From Affinundibacterium nitidum (GTDB taxonomy: Bacteria > Pseudomonadota > Gammaproteobacteria > Burkholderiales > Burkholderiaceae_D): DNA of 64,000 nucleotides. Below the pieces are notes generated by a model, which did no database searches, was not told where the DNA came from, and saw only the letters and a program-made list of their open reading frames with translations. The stretch lies in contig NZ_JACOFZ010000003.1 in assembly GCF_014284155.1 (NCBI RefSeq), positions 62,001 to 126,000 of the forward strand, in the 5' to 3' direction. This document shows, piece after piece, positions 26,099 through 35,533 of this stretch; positions within the stretch are counted from its first letter, which is position 1; the number at the start of each line of letters is the position of its first letter. The translations under genes were made by a program, and so were the position numbers.

Positions 26099-28861
26099 CT
26101 ATTTGAACGAATACTGCGCGCTCACATAGAAGAAACGCCCACGTGGGTCGGTATAACTCGGGTCATACCCCGAAATAAAGAAATTCGCTTGATTTGAAAA
26201 CGGTGGTGTCGTGTTCAACAGATTTTGCACGCCAGCACGTACCGTTAAGGATTTGTTGTAATTATAAGCCGCAGACAAGTCCCATAGCGAGTAGGCCTTG
26301 ACCTTGTTCGCAGCGACGATGCTACCGTCGTCGATATTAATCGCGGAGTTTTGATCATCGTAGCCCGAGTAGTAAGTATTGCCAAGACTCAGCCCATAAT
26401 CACCCTGCTCCCAGCCTAAGGTCAAACGATGACGCCAACGTTGTACCACGCCATCGGTCACAAACTTCCCTAAGTTACTCACATACTTATCGCCAGGATT
26501 CGTTTGAATTTTCGAATCGAGCATCACAGTACCGAGCATACGAGCACTGAATTTGCCAAACTCGGTTTTAATCCCATGCAATTCGACCGCTAGATCCAAA
26601 CCCGTTGCAATTTGCGCGCCACGGTTTTCTTTGCGCAACTCAATGTAATCGATATCACCATCTTCATTACGATGTACCAAATTGCCGTACTTGGCGAGAT
26701 TGCCCAAGATAATGTCATCGCCAATTTCGCTAATCAAATCCGTGCGTTTGATATTCCAATAATCAGCACTGAAGGTCCATTGACGGCTCGGTTCAAAGAT
26801 CATGCCCAAAGTGTATTGACGACTACGCTCCGGTTTTAAATTTGGATTGCTGTAACGACGCGTTGTCCAATTATCAGCGCAAACTGACAAGTCATTGTCA
26901 TTGGCCGCGCAGCTCACAGGATCAGGCAAAGTCGCAGTCGAACTGACTACCAATGGGCGATACAAGTCGGACATCGATGGTGCACGGAAACCACTGCCCA
27001 CCGAAGCGCGGAACAACAAGTCTTTACTTGGTTGGTAACGCAAACCCAATTTCGGACTATTCGCACCGCCTACACCTTGATAGTGGTCATGACGTACCGC
27101 CAATTGGGCTTCCCACTGCTTGCTAAACGGCACCAGCAACTCACCAAAGATCCCGCCCACATTGCGAGCATCGTCCGTACCACGACCACCTTCTGGTGCG
27201 AAGTCATTATTGATATTGTCGCTCATCAGCAAAGCCGATGGTGTGAATACCGTACGCTCACGACGCAATTCACCGCCAATGGCGAGTGACATATCGCCGC
27301 CCTCCAACCGCGTCAAACTACGCGAGGCTTTGAAATCGAGGCTGGTCATGGTGCCGCGTGCATGGCGTACTTCATCATTGACTTGGATACTGTTTATCAA
27401 TGCCACGCCCGCTGCGCTTGATGGGCCAAAGGGATTGATCAAACCATCTGCGATCCCTTTCAACAGTTTGTCGTATAAGACATATCCATGCGTATCTTTG
27501 TCGCGCACTGTGTTCACGCTTTGGTTGAGGCCGATATCGTAATCCCAACCAGCGACATTACCATTAAAACCAGCGACCACGCGTTGTGCCTCACTGGTTA
27601 ATTCACTTGTACGATTGCCTGCTTCTTTCAAGCGCATACGCAGAGTCAGCTCACCTGGAACATCATCATCAACTAACGTATCGAGCCCCGTATTGGCCAA
27701 CTGCGGCACTTTTTTGAAATCGAGGTAGCCTGTCACGCGCGCAGAAGAACCTACGTAATACGTCTTTGCTTGGCTCCAAGAAGCTTCTGCATAGAACTGA
27801 TGATTGGGATTAATTTGAAATATCGCACGGCTCAACAAGCTACTTTTCTCAGATTTCGGGTACAGCTCCGTATCACCCATATAGTCGTAAGTACAGGCAT
27901 CAACACCGCCCGTACCAGCGGGCAAATACAAGTTGGCGGCTGGTTTGCAATTCGGCACAGAGAGATTAATCAAACGATTGGTGATTGGCTTACCGTTGAT
28001 TTTGAAACCTTGTTCCTGGAGGTAATCACGTTGATTGGAAGTTAAACGGATATTCGCAGGATCGGTGTAACTTGATAGCAGATGACCTAATCGCTGAGGA
28101 ATCTGCAAAGCAGGAATGAACTTGCGTTGCGATGTAAAGAGACTACCCGTGTGCTGGTTATCAAACACCGCAAACACGTTATAACCATCTTTTTGTAGGT
28201 CACCAACACCGCCGCCCAAAGTGAAGGTTCGCTTAGAGGCTCCACCTTCTTGTGTGCGCCCCCAATAAGTGCTGGCTTCAAACCCTTGGAAATCTTTGCG
28301 CGTGATGAAGTTGATGACGCCGCCGATCGCATCTGTTCCATACAAGGAAGAAGCGCCATCGAGCAAAACTTCAACGCGCTCGATTGCAGCGGCAGGAATG
28401 TTATTCAAATCCACACCTGCATCATCCCCTGGCGACGCGAAGTTCGCCATACGGCGACCATTGAGAAGAATCAAAGTCGATGAAGTACCAAGACCACGCA
28501 AGTTCGCGGAGTTAAAGCCTCGCTGATCCCCACCGACGTTAATGCTAATACCATCAGTCAAACCGCCGACATTGGCAGCCACTTTCGACAGCAATTCCGA
28601 TGCAGTGGTCACGCCCGCTTTTTGAATATCTTCACGGCTAATCACCTGCACTGGCAATGCCGATTCACTGTCGACACGTTTGATCGCAGAGCCAGTGATT
28701 TCGACACGGGTCACTGGTTTCGCTGGTGTGGCATCCTGCTCTTGGGCCTGCGCAAACTGCGTAGCCTGAGTCGCCACCAGAATCAAGACTGCTTGTGCGA
28801 TAGCGCGCAAAGGTGTGGCCTTAATATGAGCCAGCTCACCCAATTTCACTTGTTTTGTCAT
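26099..28861 (-). CDS. TonB-dependent outer-membrane receptor (large, 920 residues)
   Basis: A signal peptide ends near QFAQAQEQ. A short linker leads to VTRVEITGSAIKRVDSESALPVQVIS, the plug start typical of the large receptors with IN-V-RGFN-ANLRGLG and LLNGRRMANF motifs. The plug spans about 55-190 and the barrel runs to the terminal aromatic (YVSAQYSFK). The barrel carries cysteine pairs at VPNCKPAAN...VDACTYD and VSCAANDNDLSVCADN that may bridge surface loops. Receptors of this group take up peptides, carbohydrates or other large substrates; nothing adjacent fixes the ligand. It has its own terminator and appears to be transcribed alone. Confidence 0.88.
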   Translation of the reverse strand: MTKQVKLGELAHIKATPLRAIAQAVLILVATQATQFAQAQEQDATPAKPVTRVEITGSAIKRVDSESALPVQVISREDIQKAGVTTASELLSKVAANVGGLTDGISINVGGDQRGFNSANLRGLGTSSTLILLNGRRMANFASPGDDAGVDLNNIPAAAIERVEVLLDGASSLYGTDAIGGVINFITRKDFQGFEASTYWGRTQEGGASKRTFTLGGGVGDLQKDGYNVFAVFDNQHTGSLFTSQRKFIPALQIPQRLGHLLSSYTDPANIRLTSNQRDYLQEQGFKINGKPITNRLINLSVPNCKPAANLYLPAGTGGVDACTYDYMGDTELYPKSEKSSLLSRAIFQINPNHQFYAEASWSQAKTYYVGSSARVTGYLDFKKVPQLANTGLDTLVDDDVPGELTLRMRLKEAGNRTSELTSEAQRVVAGFNGNVAGWDYDIGLNQSVNTVRDKDTHGYVLYDKLLKGIADGLINPFGPSSAAGVALINSIQVNDEVRHARGTMTSLDFKASRSLTRLEGGDMSLAIGGELRRERTVFTPSALLMSDNINNDFAPEGGRGTDDARNVGGIFGELLVPFSKQWEAQLAVRHDHYQGVGGANSPKLGLRYQPSKDLLFRASVGSGFRAPSMSDLYRPLVVSSTATLPDPVSCAANDNDLSVCADNWTTRRYSNPNLKPERSRQYTLGMIFEPSRQWTFSADYWNIKRTDLISEIGDDIILGNLAKYGNLVHRNEDGDIDYIELRKENRGAQIATGLDLAVELHGIKTEFGKFSARMLGTVMLDSKIQTNPGDKYVSNLGKFVTDGVVQRWRHRLTLGWEQGDYGLSLGNTYYSGYDDQNSAINIDDGSIVAANKVKAYSLWDLSAAYNYNKSLTVRAGVQNLLNTTPPFSNQANFFISGYDPSYTDPRGRFFYVSAQYSFK

Positions 28862-29086
28862 CTGTATTCTCTTTCTCGTTAATTGTTATTCGTCGAATTA
28901 CTGAAGCAGGTTCAATCATAGATCAACATAAGATACGAATTGCCAATGCTGCTTTTGGCAACGTCTTGGTAGTTGATTTGGTTGACGTTTTGACCAAAAA
29001 ATTATATTTTTTAATGCCGCTCAATAGAAACGAGGTCAATCGAGCGTACCGAGATCCATGAGAAGACAACGATGTGCCAACGCAAA

Positions 29087-30334
29087 TCACAGCCCAGCTT
29101 TTTCTATCGCACTAAAAATGGCATTCTTTGAACTTCCATCGTTACGCCACCCATAGAGCAGCTCTTGAACTTTTCCGTTTTTCAGGAACACGAATTGCGG
29201 CCAGCCGCCGGCATCGATTGTTTTCCATTGTTCATCTTTACCGGGCATATACATAGGGAGGCTCGGATTTTTCTCATTCCAAGCACGCACAAAATTCATT
29301 GGCAAACCATTTTCAAGCGAGGAGATGAGAATCATATGAGCCTCTGAAAACCGAGCATAAAGTTGCCTATCTCGTTCTAAATCTGCGAACAACTTCCGAC
29401 AGAATCCACAGTTCTCGGACACCAAAAGTAATACTTGAATTTTCCCTTTGACTGTCGGCATAGGTTGACGATAAAGTTGGCCACGCTTTTCGACCATCAG
29501 ACTTAAATCCGAGGTTTTAAAGTGACCTTCCTCATTTAGCTTTGGAATGGCTACATTCGATAAGTGAGGGCGACTCGCCACCAATGCCCGGGCCGCGTCT
29601 AGATCTCGCTGAACCAACATATGCTTTAAGAGGCGCTCATCCAAACTTCTTCGGGTATCAATACCACGTTGATTCAACACAAGGTGAAGCCGTTTTAAAT
29701 CACTAAATGCTCTCGAACTTGCGGTCATGAGATTGACCTCATCAACGATCTTAAACAGCAATAACAAATTACCTTTACTGGTCGAAGCGAGGGTTGAAGG
29801 TTGCAAAAGTGCAGACAATTGTGTTCGATAAAACGACTCAGTTTCTCTCCACACCGCCGTAGAGTTCTCATCCTTCTCACGTGCGGTGTCTTGATCCAAA
29901 GATTTCCTTAAACTTTCTGTTAGGCTTGCGTAATCAGGGCTCACATTTTCATAACGAAGAGGTGCGCCAATCGGAAAATTTTGAGGAAAAAAACGCTCGA
30001 CTCCGAACAATTTATAGACCTGAAAGGCTTGATCGCGCTCCAACTCCTCAATCGGCACAGCAAAATCAAACCGAATCACTTGACCATCTCGCCACTCGAC
30101 ATTTCGCAGAATTTTCTCACGAGAGTATGGGGTTAGTTGATCCAAGGGGTTTGGGCCCTGCGCCAACATTTGTTCAAGGTCTGTGAAATTTCTTAGCACT
30201 TGCGTAGTGGTATTTGATTCCGTTAATTGAGCAGGTGGAGCCCGATCAATAACTTGTGCACCACTGATCGTGCTAAATACCAAAAGTAGTGGAACGAGGA
30301 AAAAAGAAAGGATTTTCAATTGAGAACGCATCAA
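29087..30334 (-). CDS. Exported thioredoxin-fold protein
   Basis: A 415-residue protein with a signal peptide (ILSFFLVPLLLVFSTISGAQ). The N-terminal 280 residues are an unrecognised helical region. The C-terminal 120 residues form a thioredoxin-like domain: VLLLVSENCGFCRKLFADLERD with a CGFC redox motif (about 313-316), and a cis-proline region GGWPQFVFLKNGK (about 380). A periplasmic thiol-disulfide role is likely. The large N-terminal domain, rich in charged residues, may bind a partner. It is 130 bases downstream of the ATPase gene on the same strand and could share its transcript. Confidence 0.65.
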   Translation of the reverse strand: MMRSQLKILSFFLVPLLLVFSTISGAQVIDRAPPAQLTESNTTTQVLRNFTDLEQMLAQGPNPLDQLTPYSREKILRNVEWRDGQVIRFDFAVPIEELERDQAFQVYKLFGVERFFPQNFPIGAPLRYENVSPDYASLTESLRKSLDQDTAREKDENSTAVWRETESFYRTQLSALLQPSTLASTSKGNLLLLFKIVDEVNLMTASSRAFSDLKRLHLVLNQRGIDTRRSLDERLLKHMLVQRDLDAARALVASRPHLSNVAIPKLNEEGHFKTSDLSLMVEKRGQLYRQPMPTVKGKIQVLLLVSENCGFCRKLFADLERDRQLYARFSEAHMILISSLENGLPMNFVRAWNEKNPSLPMYMPGKDEQWKTIDAGGWPQFVFLKNGKVQELLYGWRNDGSSKNAIFSAIEKAGL

Positions 30335-30463
30335 AATTCAAAAAAACATATCAGAAGAAAGCAATAATGCCAACGCATTAAGAGTTGCGTCAGCAACCGA
30401 GGAATAATCTTCACCGTCTACCCGAGTTAATTTGTGAAGAAAAGCTTTAACGCACTTTGATCA

Positions 30464-32875
30464 TCATTTGATACAGACAACTCGCACTTGTTTCATGTCC
30501 GTAATTCCAGACAAAACTTTCTCAATACCGTCCATCTTTAACGTAAGCATGCCGTCTTCTAAGGCTGCGGTAAACAACTGTGATACACGTGCATGTTCCT
30601 GGATCAGTTTTTTGACAGGATCAGTTCCTACCATCAATTCGTGTAAACCGACACGACCTTTATAACCGCCGCTGCATTTGTCACAGCCTTGGGCACGATA
30701 CAGTTTGAGTTGACCTTTTTCGTCGCCATACGTGCGCATCCAGTGCTTGAGCACTTTGAGTTTTGCGGCATCTGGTCCCTGTTGGAATTCCGTCGTCGGT
30801 AAAAGCTCTGCACAATACTCATTGAGTAAGCTGGCGATTTCTTCTTTGCCTGGTTGGTAGGCGACTTTGCAGTTGCTGCATAAACGCTTAGCTAAACGCT
30901 GCGCCAAAATACCGAGTAAAGCATCGGCAAAATTGAAGGGGTCCATGCCCATATCGAGCAAACGGATGATCGATTCCGGCGCACTATTCGTATGTAAAGT
31001 CGCGAACACTAAATGACCTGTGAGTGAAGCCTCCAGACCAATCGATACCGTTTCTTTATCGCGCATTTCACCGACCATGATGACGTCAGGATCCGCACGC
31101 AAGAAAGCGCGCATCACTGTCGCAAAATCCATCCCTGCTTTGCGATTCACTTGAACTTGGCGTAGGCCTTTTTGTGTGATCTCGACTGGATCTTCAGCCG
31201 TCCAAATCTTGGTTTCAGGGCGATTGAGATAATTCAACACCGAGTGCAAGGTCGTGGTTTTACCCGAGCCTGTCGGTCCGCATACAAAGAAAATCCCATA
31301 AGGCTTATCGACCACATCTTTGAGACGCTTCAAGTTGTGCGGCAAGATGCCTAATTTATCGAGCGGAATAGGTTCACCCGCGGCCAAAATACGCATAACC
31401 ACGTCTTCCATACCACCAGCTGAGGGAATCGTTGCTACACGTAATTCAATATCGAGTGGGCCGTATTTCTTAAACTTGATTTTGCCATCTTGTGGCTTGC
31501 GCTTCTCGGAAATATCGAGGTCACACATGATCTTGATACGCGCCAGTAGTGCATTGCGATAGCTGGCTGGAATCTCAATATAGGGCGTCAGCGAACCATC
31601 TTTACGGAAGCGTATCAGTGTTTTTTCTTTGCCGGGGCGTGGCTCAATATGAATATCGGAAGCGCCTTGTTGATGCGCATCGATGATAATCTTGTTGAGC
31701 AACTTGACCAACTCATTTTCTACTGCAGCAGAAACATCATTACTGCTGGTACCGCTGCTCTCTTCATCGTCTTCTTCTAAGCCCGAAAGCAGTTCATCGA
31801 CCGATCCTGAATTCGCTGTTTGACCAAAAAATTGATCTACCGTTTGCTTGAACTCGCGTCTAGTCGTCACCTTAAAATGCAATGGCAGGCCGGGGAAAAT
31901 CATACTCACTACTCGAGTTGCTTTCACCTGCTCGGGGTCTAATGCCAAGACAGTCATGCCACCCTTTTCATCGGCAATTGGCAACCAACCGGTCTCGTCC
32001 ACGTATTGACGTTTTAAGCGCTTGACCAACTCGATATCAACCACCCGGTCGGCACGATAGCTCTCGTATTCAACGTTAAAAAACTTGGCTAAAGCATGAC
32101 CCATCTGTTCTGGATGCACTTGAAACTCATCAATCAACACGTCTTCTAGATCAAGTTGTTTTTGTCGCGCGTTGGCGATCGCTGTCTCAAACTCGGCAAT
32201 CGACACTATGCCTTCCGTGACCAAATAATTGAGTTTTGAGGGCGGTATTTGAACGTTTTTACTTTTTTGCGAAAACGCAATCGATAAGGTTTCGCATAAC
32301 TCTTTCACGCCTTCTTGGGCAATGATCGTAAATGGGTCGCCATGTCGGCTGTTAATGAATTGAATAATACCGAGCAGCTGTCCTGTCTTAGCTTCGATGA
32401 TTGGCGCTACTAGCATTTCACGCGTGCGATACCCTGTTTTTTGATCGATCGCTTTTTGGAAATGCAGTTGTGGAGAAACCTGTAATAACTCATTTTCATC
32501 GTAGACGTCGCGAATACATAGAGTTTCACGGTGCCCAGCAACGTAACCAGCAATACTCTGATCAGAAATCGGCAAGCGAATGTCCTTGAACGAGTTAAGA
32601 CCTTTCTTCACTTTTGAAATCAAATTTTTGCCATCGGGCGCTACCGCGTATATGGTCAAGCGATCACAATCAAACAAATCACAAATATCTGCTGTGAGAT
32701 CCAGCATGATCTGATCCACCGCATTCGTCGCATGGATCTTATTCGTTAAAGTTTGCAGACGCTTAAAGAAAATTAAACGCTGTGCCGAAGTCAGCGGTTT
32801 ATCCATTCCCGTTACAAAAGCTTGCTTCACCTGCATTTTGTTTGTCTCTCGCATTTCTAATTGGGGATCACTCAA
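30464..32875 (-). CDS. GspE/PulE-family ATPase with N-terminal GAF domain
   Basis: An 803-residue secretion or pilus-type ATPase. An N-terminal GAF domain (about 45-200: DLTADICDLFDCDRLTIYAV...LGIIQFINSRHG) precedes an MshEN-type domain (about 210-350), which in several such ATPases binds c-di-GMP. The type II secretion ATPase core follows: Walker A GPTGSGKTTTLHS (about 533), Asp box, Walker B VGEMRDKET and the His box ATLHTNSAPESIIRLLDMG. A zinc-binding C...C / C..C pair (CSNC and CDKC) lies in the C-terminal part. The GAF domain is an uncommon addition. No platform, secretin or prepilin peptidase gene adjoins it. TTG 32875 has an AGGA 8 bases upstream; ATG 32854 or 32836 are alternatives. 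Confidence 0.88.
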   Translation of the reverse strand: MSDPQLEMRETNKMQVKQAFVTGMDKPLTSAQRLIFFKRLQTLTNKIHATNAVDQIMLDLTADICDLFDCDRLTIYAVAPDGKNLISKVKKGLNSFKDIRLPISDQSIAGYVAGHRETLCIRDVYDENELLQVSPQLHFQKAIDQKTGYRTREMLVAPIIEAKTGQLLGIIQFINSRHGDPFTIIAQEGVKELCETLSIAFSQKSKNVQIPPSKLNYLVTEGIVSIAEFETAIANARQKQLDLEDVLIDEFQVHPEQMGHALAKFFNVEYESYRADRVVDIELVKRLKRQYVDETGWLPIADEKGGMTVLALDPEQVKATRVVSMIFPGLPLHFKVTTRREFKQTVDQFFGQTANSGSVDELLSGLEEDDEESSGTSSNDVSAAVENELVKLLNKIIIDAHQQGASDIHIEPRPGKEKTLIRFRKDGSLTPYIEIPASYRNALLARIKIMCDLDISEKRKPQDGKIKFKKYGPLDIELRVATIPSAGGMEDVVMRILAAGEPIPLDKLGILPHNLKRLKDVVDKPYGIFFVCGPTGSGKTTTLHSVLNYLNRPETKIWTAEDPVEITQKGLRQVQVNRKAGMDFATVMRAFLRADPDVIMVGEMRDKETVSIGLEASLTGHLVFATLHTNSAPESIIRLLDMGMDPFNFADALLGILAQRLAKRLCSNCKVAYQPGKEEIASLLNEYCAELLPTTEFQQGPDAAKLKVLKHWMRTYGDEKGQLKLYRAQGCDKCSGGYKGRVGLHELMVGTDPVKKLIQEHARVSQLFTAALEDGMLTLKMDGIEKVLSGITDMKQVRVVCIK

Positions 32876-33433
32876 ATCGAGGTCCTCAGATTCTCACTCA
32901 AAGCCATGGCAAAAAAATCCATGTTTATTGCCTGATTTTCTACTGCCTATTATCACTCAAAGCAGCAAGAAATCGCGCTTTAGAGAGTATCGCTAGGGTC
33001 AGATCGCAACAAAAAAGCATTAATTCAGCACTTTTCAATTAGTGCCTTATCTAAAACTACAGATTTTTTGCGCGGCACTCCCTTAGAGAATAGCTTTTTT
33101 CGCATCGCACGCAATTATTTTTAAAAAAGATTAGGTGATTTTCGCAAAGGCATGTATATTCCGCCCTGTACTTGTATCAGGTCGTAATCTTGTTGGTCCC
33201 AATTCCGCATGGCTGTTCTCTTCTAGTCGTTCTGTTTGTTCTCCTTCGGTTTCATCTCTTGGTTCTCAGTGCCACCGGACAATTTCGTCCAACGGCAAAC
33301 TGAAGTTCGTACGCACATACTTTGTGCGAAACGTTTTTCATCTTTGCTTCAAGAAAATAGATCTCAACTTGTTTCTATCCCGATTCGATCGGTGAGGAAA
33401 TCGAGTTAGATCAGACAACACGAAGGAAATAAC
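32876..33433. other. Intergenic region with long cold-shock leader
   Basis: 558 bases between the ATPase start and the cold-shock gene. The last 270 bases look like a long structured 5' leader, as in cspA-type genes. Features include a -10-like TATATT at 33155, a CGGAC...GTCC hairpin near 33277 and CGCACATACTTTGTGCG near 33312. No coding sequence is convincing. The 32950-33120 part is AT-rich and unremarkable. Confidence 0.5.
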
Positions 33434-33643
33434 ATGAGTCAGCAAACAGGCATCGTCAAATGGTTCAATGACGCAAAAGGTTTTGGTTTTATTACACCGG
33501 ATACAGGTGGTGCGGATCTGTTCGCCCATTTCCAGGACATTCAATCCAATGGTTTCAAAAGCCTTTCAGAAAATCAGCGCGTCTCTTTTGAACGCACTGC
33601 CAGCCCAAAAGGCGACAAAGCCAGCAATATTCAGGTTTTGTAA
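33434..33643 (+). CDS. Cold-shock protein, CspA family
   Basis: A 69-residue single-stranded nucleic-acid-binding protein with one cold-shock domain: RNP1 KGFGFI (about 15-20) and an RNP2-like LFAHF (about 29-33, where VFVHF is usual). It opens [24 protein letters not shown] lies 7 bases upstream of the ATG. The leader is long and structured, which in this family supports temperature-dependent control of translation. It is followed by a roughly 400-base non-coding stretch with repeated hairpin motifs. Confidence 0.9.
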   Translation: MSQQTGIVKWFNDAKGFGFITPDTGGADLFAHFQDIQSNGFKSLSENQRVSFERTASPKGDKASNIQVL

Positions 33644-33696
33644 TCAATTTTTAATTGAGACAGAGATTCGCCATTGCATCTCGCACTCGCGTTAAC

Positions 33697-33972
33697 CACT
33701 CCGCAGATAGCGTTGGGAAGACAATAGTTCGTAGATCGCAATCAAAGAAAAAGTGATTGAGGCTTTGCCTCATCGTTCTCACCGGCGTGTAGCACCACAC
33801 AGATAGTGTGGGCAAGCGAAAATGGTGTAACGGTATGCCGTACCGGATGCGGCAGACTCACCCAACACAGAATAAGAACAGCGGAACGAACCCGCCGCAA
33901 TCAACTTTTGTAAGAGCACCATGCAGATAGCACGGGCTTGAGATCACATGACACACTTCGCAGATAGCATCG
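33697..33972 (+). repeat. Four degenerate ~20-base GCAGATAGC repeats
   Basis: Copies start at 33697 (CACTCCGCAGATAGCGTTGG), 33793 (CACCACACAGATAGTGTGGG), 33917 (CACCATGCAGATAGCACGGG) and 33954 (CACTTCGCAGATAGCATCGG). The shared CAC-N3-(G/A)CAGATAG core places AGATA in a hairpin loop. In copies 2 and 3 the arms covary in part (CAC/GTG, TGC/GCA). Spacing is irregular, so this is not a CRISPR array. Confidence 0.6.
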
Positions 33973-34021
33973 GTGTTATGGAAAGTTGATGCATGCTTTT
34001 TTATACTAATTGTTGTTCACG

Positions 34022-34046
34022 AAGCCCGCCATTTGGTGGGCTTTTT
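34022..34046 (+). terminator. Intrinsic terminator before the amidohydrolase gene
   Basis: AGCCCGCC (34023-34030) pairs with GGTGGGCT (34035-34042), one G-T pair and a 4-base loop, followed by TTTTTG. It separates the csp transcript or small RNA from the amidohydrolase gene. Confidence 0.85.
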
Positions 34047-34188
34047 GCTTTTCAATTTACTCATTTACGATGAGAATGTTGGTAGCACACGTCAATTTAG
34101 CTGCGATGGTTTGACCATACTTCACACACACGCGATACTGGGCGGCGTTCAGCATTTGCTGAGTTTTTCCTAATCACTGGAGTTTTCT

Positions 34189-35466
34189 ATGAAGTTTGCT
34201 TTTTCCTTGACGGCGGTTGCCGCAGCTTTGAGTTTTTCAGCTTTCGCACAAGCGGCCGATGTGCTGATTTCAGCGAGCCAAATGCTCGATGTTCGCACTG
34301 GAAAAATGATCGCTAATCCGCAGATTCTCGTGCGTGATGGTCGCATCGTCAGCGTTAAACAGGGTGCCCAAAGCGTCAGTGCTGAGACCAAGAAGATCGA
34401 CCTCGCTGGTATGACCTTGGTCCCTGGTTTGATTGACATGCACGTGCATCTTGATAGTGACCCAACTTATGGCGGTTACAACACGCTACAGTTCAATGAT
34501 CGTTTCTGGTCAATCATCACTGTTCCACACGCAAGCCGCACTCTAGATGCAGGTTTCACCACAGTGCGCAATGTGGGTTCAGACGCTTGGAATGACGTGG
34601 GCCTACGTGAAGCAATTGATGAAGGTAAAGTACGCGGACCGCGTATTGTCACTGCAGCTTATTCGTTCGGCGCTACAGGTGGCCATTGCGACTCGACGTT
34701 TTTCCCGCCTTCGATGAATCAACGTAGTCCTTACAATGCAGATAGCCCAGAGGAAGGCCGCAAACGCGTACGTGAATTGCGTAAGTACGGCGCGCAAGTC
34801 ATTAAGATTTGTGCGACTGGTGGCGTGTTCTCACACAATACGGAACCTGGTCAACAGCAATTAAGTTTGACCGAGATGAAGGCAATTGCCGAAGAAGCAC
34901 ATCAATGGGACTTGCGTGTAGCAGCGCATGCTCACGGCAGTTCCGGAATTAAGGATGCGATTCGTGCGGGTGTCGACACTATTGAACACGCAAGTTTGAT
35001 CGATGACGAAGGTATTGCCCTCGCCAAAAAGCACGGCGCTTATTTGTCGATGGATATCTACAACACGGACTACACGCAATCAGAAGGCAAAAAGAACGGC
35101 GTGTTGGAAGACAATTTGCGTAAAGACCGCGAAGTTGCCGACATTCAGCGCGAAGGCTTCCGCAAAGCCCACGCTGCTGGTGTGAAAATGGTGTACGGCA
35201 CCGATGCCGGCATTTATCCTCACGGTGACAATGCGAAACAGTTCGCGACCATGGTCAAATATGGCATGACGCCGGTTCAAGCGATTCAAGCTGCTACCAT
35301 CAACGCAGCAGAAGCATTGGCTAGCAAAGATGTCGGCATTATCGAGGCGGGCCGTTTTGCTGACATGGTTGCTGTCAAAGGTGACCCAAGTAAAGACGTG
35401 CGTCTGTTAGAAAATGTCGCCGTCGTAATAAAAGCTGGCGAAGTGGTTAAGGGCGGTGGCAAGTAA
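34189..35466 (+). CDS. Exported metal-dependent amidohydrolase (Xaa-Pro dipeptidase / imidazolonepropionase-like)
   Basis: A 425-residue protein with a signal peptide cut after AQA, so it acts in the periplasm. The TIM-barrel amidohydrolase motifs are complete: VPGLIDMHVH (H about 85 and 87), a lysine in VIKICATGG (about 205), histidines in AAHAHGS (about 248) and TIEHASLID (about 266), and the aspartate in MVYGTDAGIYPHG (about 338). The closing GIIEAGRFADMVAVKGDP is typical of the subgroup that hydrolyses prolyl dipeptides or related amides. GGAG lies 8 bases before the ATG. It has its own terminators on both sides, so it is probably a single-gene unit. Confidence 0.88.
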   Translation: MKFAFSLTAVAAALSFSAFAQAADVLISASQMLDVRTGKMIANPQILVRDGRIVSVKQGAQSVSAETKKIDLAGMTLVPGLIDMHVHLDSDPTYGGYNTLQFNDRFWSIITVPHASRTLDAGFTTVRNVGSDAWNDVGLREAIDEGKVRGPRIVTAAYSFGATGGHCDSTFFPPSMNQRSPYNADSPEEGRKRVRELRKYGAQVIKICATGGVFSHNTEPGQQQLSLTEMKAIAEEAHQWDLRVAAHAHGSSGIKDAIRAGVDTIEHASLIDDEGIALAKKHGAYLSMDIYNTDYTQSEGKKNGVLEDNLRKDREVADIQREGFRKAHAAGVKMVYGTDAGIYPHGDNAKQFATMVKYGMTPVQAIQAATINAAEALASKDVGIIEAGRFADMVAVKGDPSKDVRLLENVAVVIKAGEVVKGGGK

Positions 35467-35493
35467 GAATTGCAATAGCTCTAACTAGCTAGG

Positions 35494-35525
35494 AAGCGCG
35501 AACCTAAAAAGTTCGCGCTTTTTTA
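35494..35525. terminator. Intrinsic terminator of the amidohydrolase gene
   Basis: AAGCGCGAAC (35494-35503) and GTTCGCGCTT (35511-35520) form a perfect 10-bp stem with a 7-base loop and a T-run. It lies between convergent stop codons. Confidence 0.88.
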
Positions 35526-35533
35526 TTGGATAG

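Larger units (their letters stand above)
33644..34046 (+). ncRNA. Candidate structured RNA or long 3' UTR with four AGATA-loop motifs
   Basis: This 400-base stretch has no convincing reading frame but several hairpins: TCAATTTTTAATTGA directly after the csp stop, TGAGGC-TTT-GCCTCA near 33759, and ACGG-TATG-CCGT near 33830. It ends in an intrinsic terminator. Four related elements of form CAC(C/T)..GCAGATAGC...GG occur at 33697, 33793, 33917 and 33954; the second folds as CCACAC-AGATA-GTGTGG. It could be the csp 3' UTR or an independent small RNA. The transcript boundaries are not known. Confidence 0.45.

Noticed and set aside
33697-33972. CRISPR-like repeats
   Set aside because: Only four degenerate copies with irregular spacing of 96, 124 and 37 bases, and no cas genes in the window.
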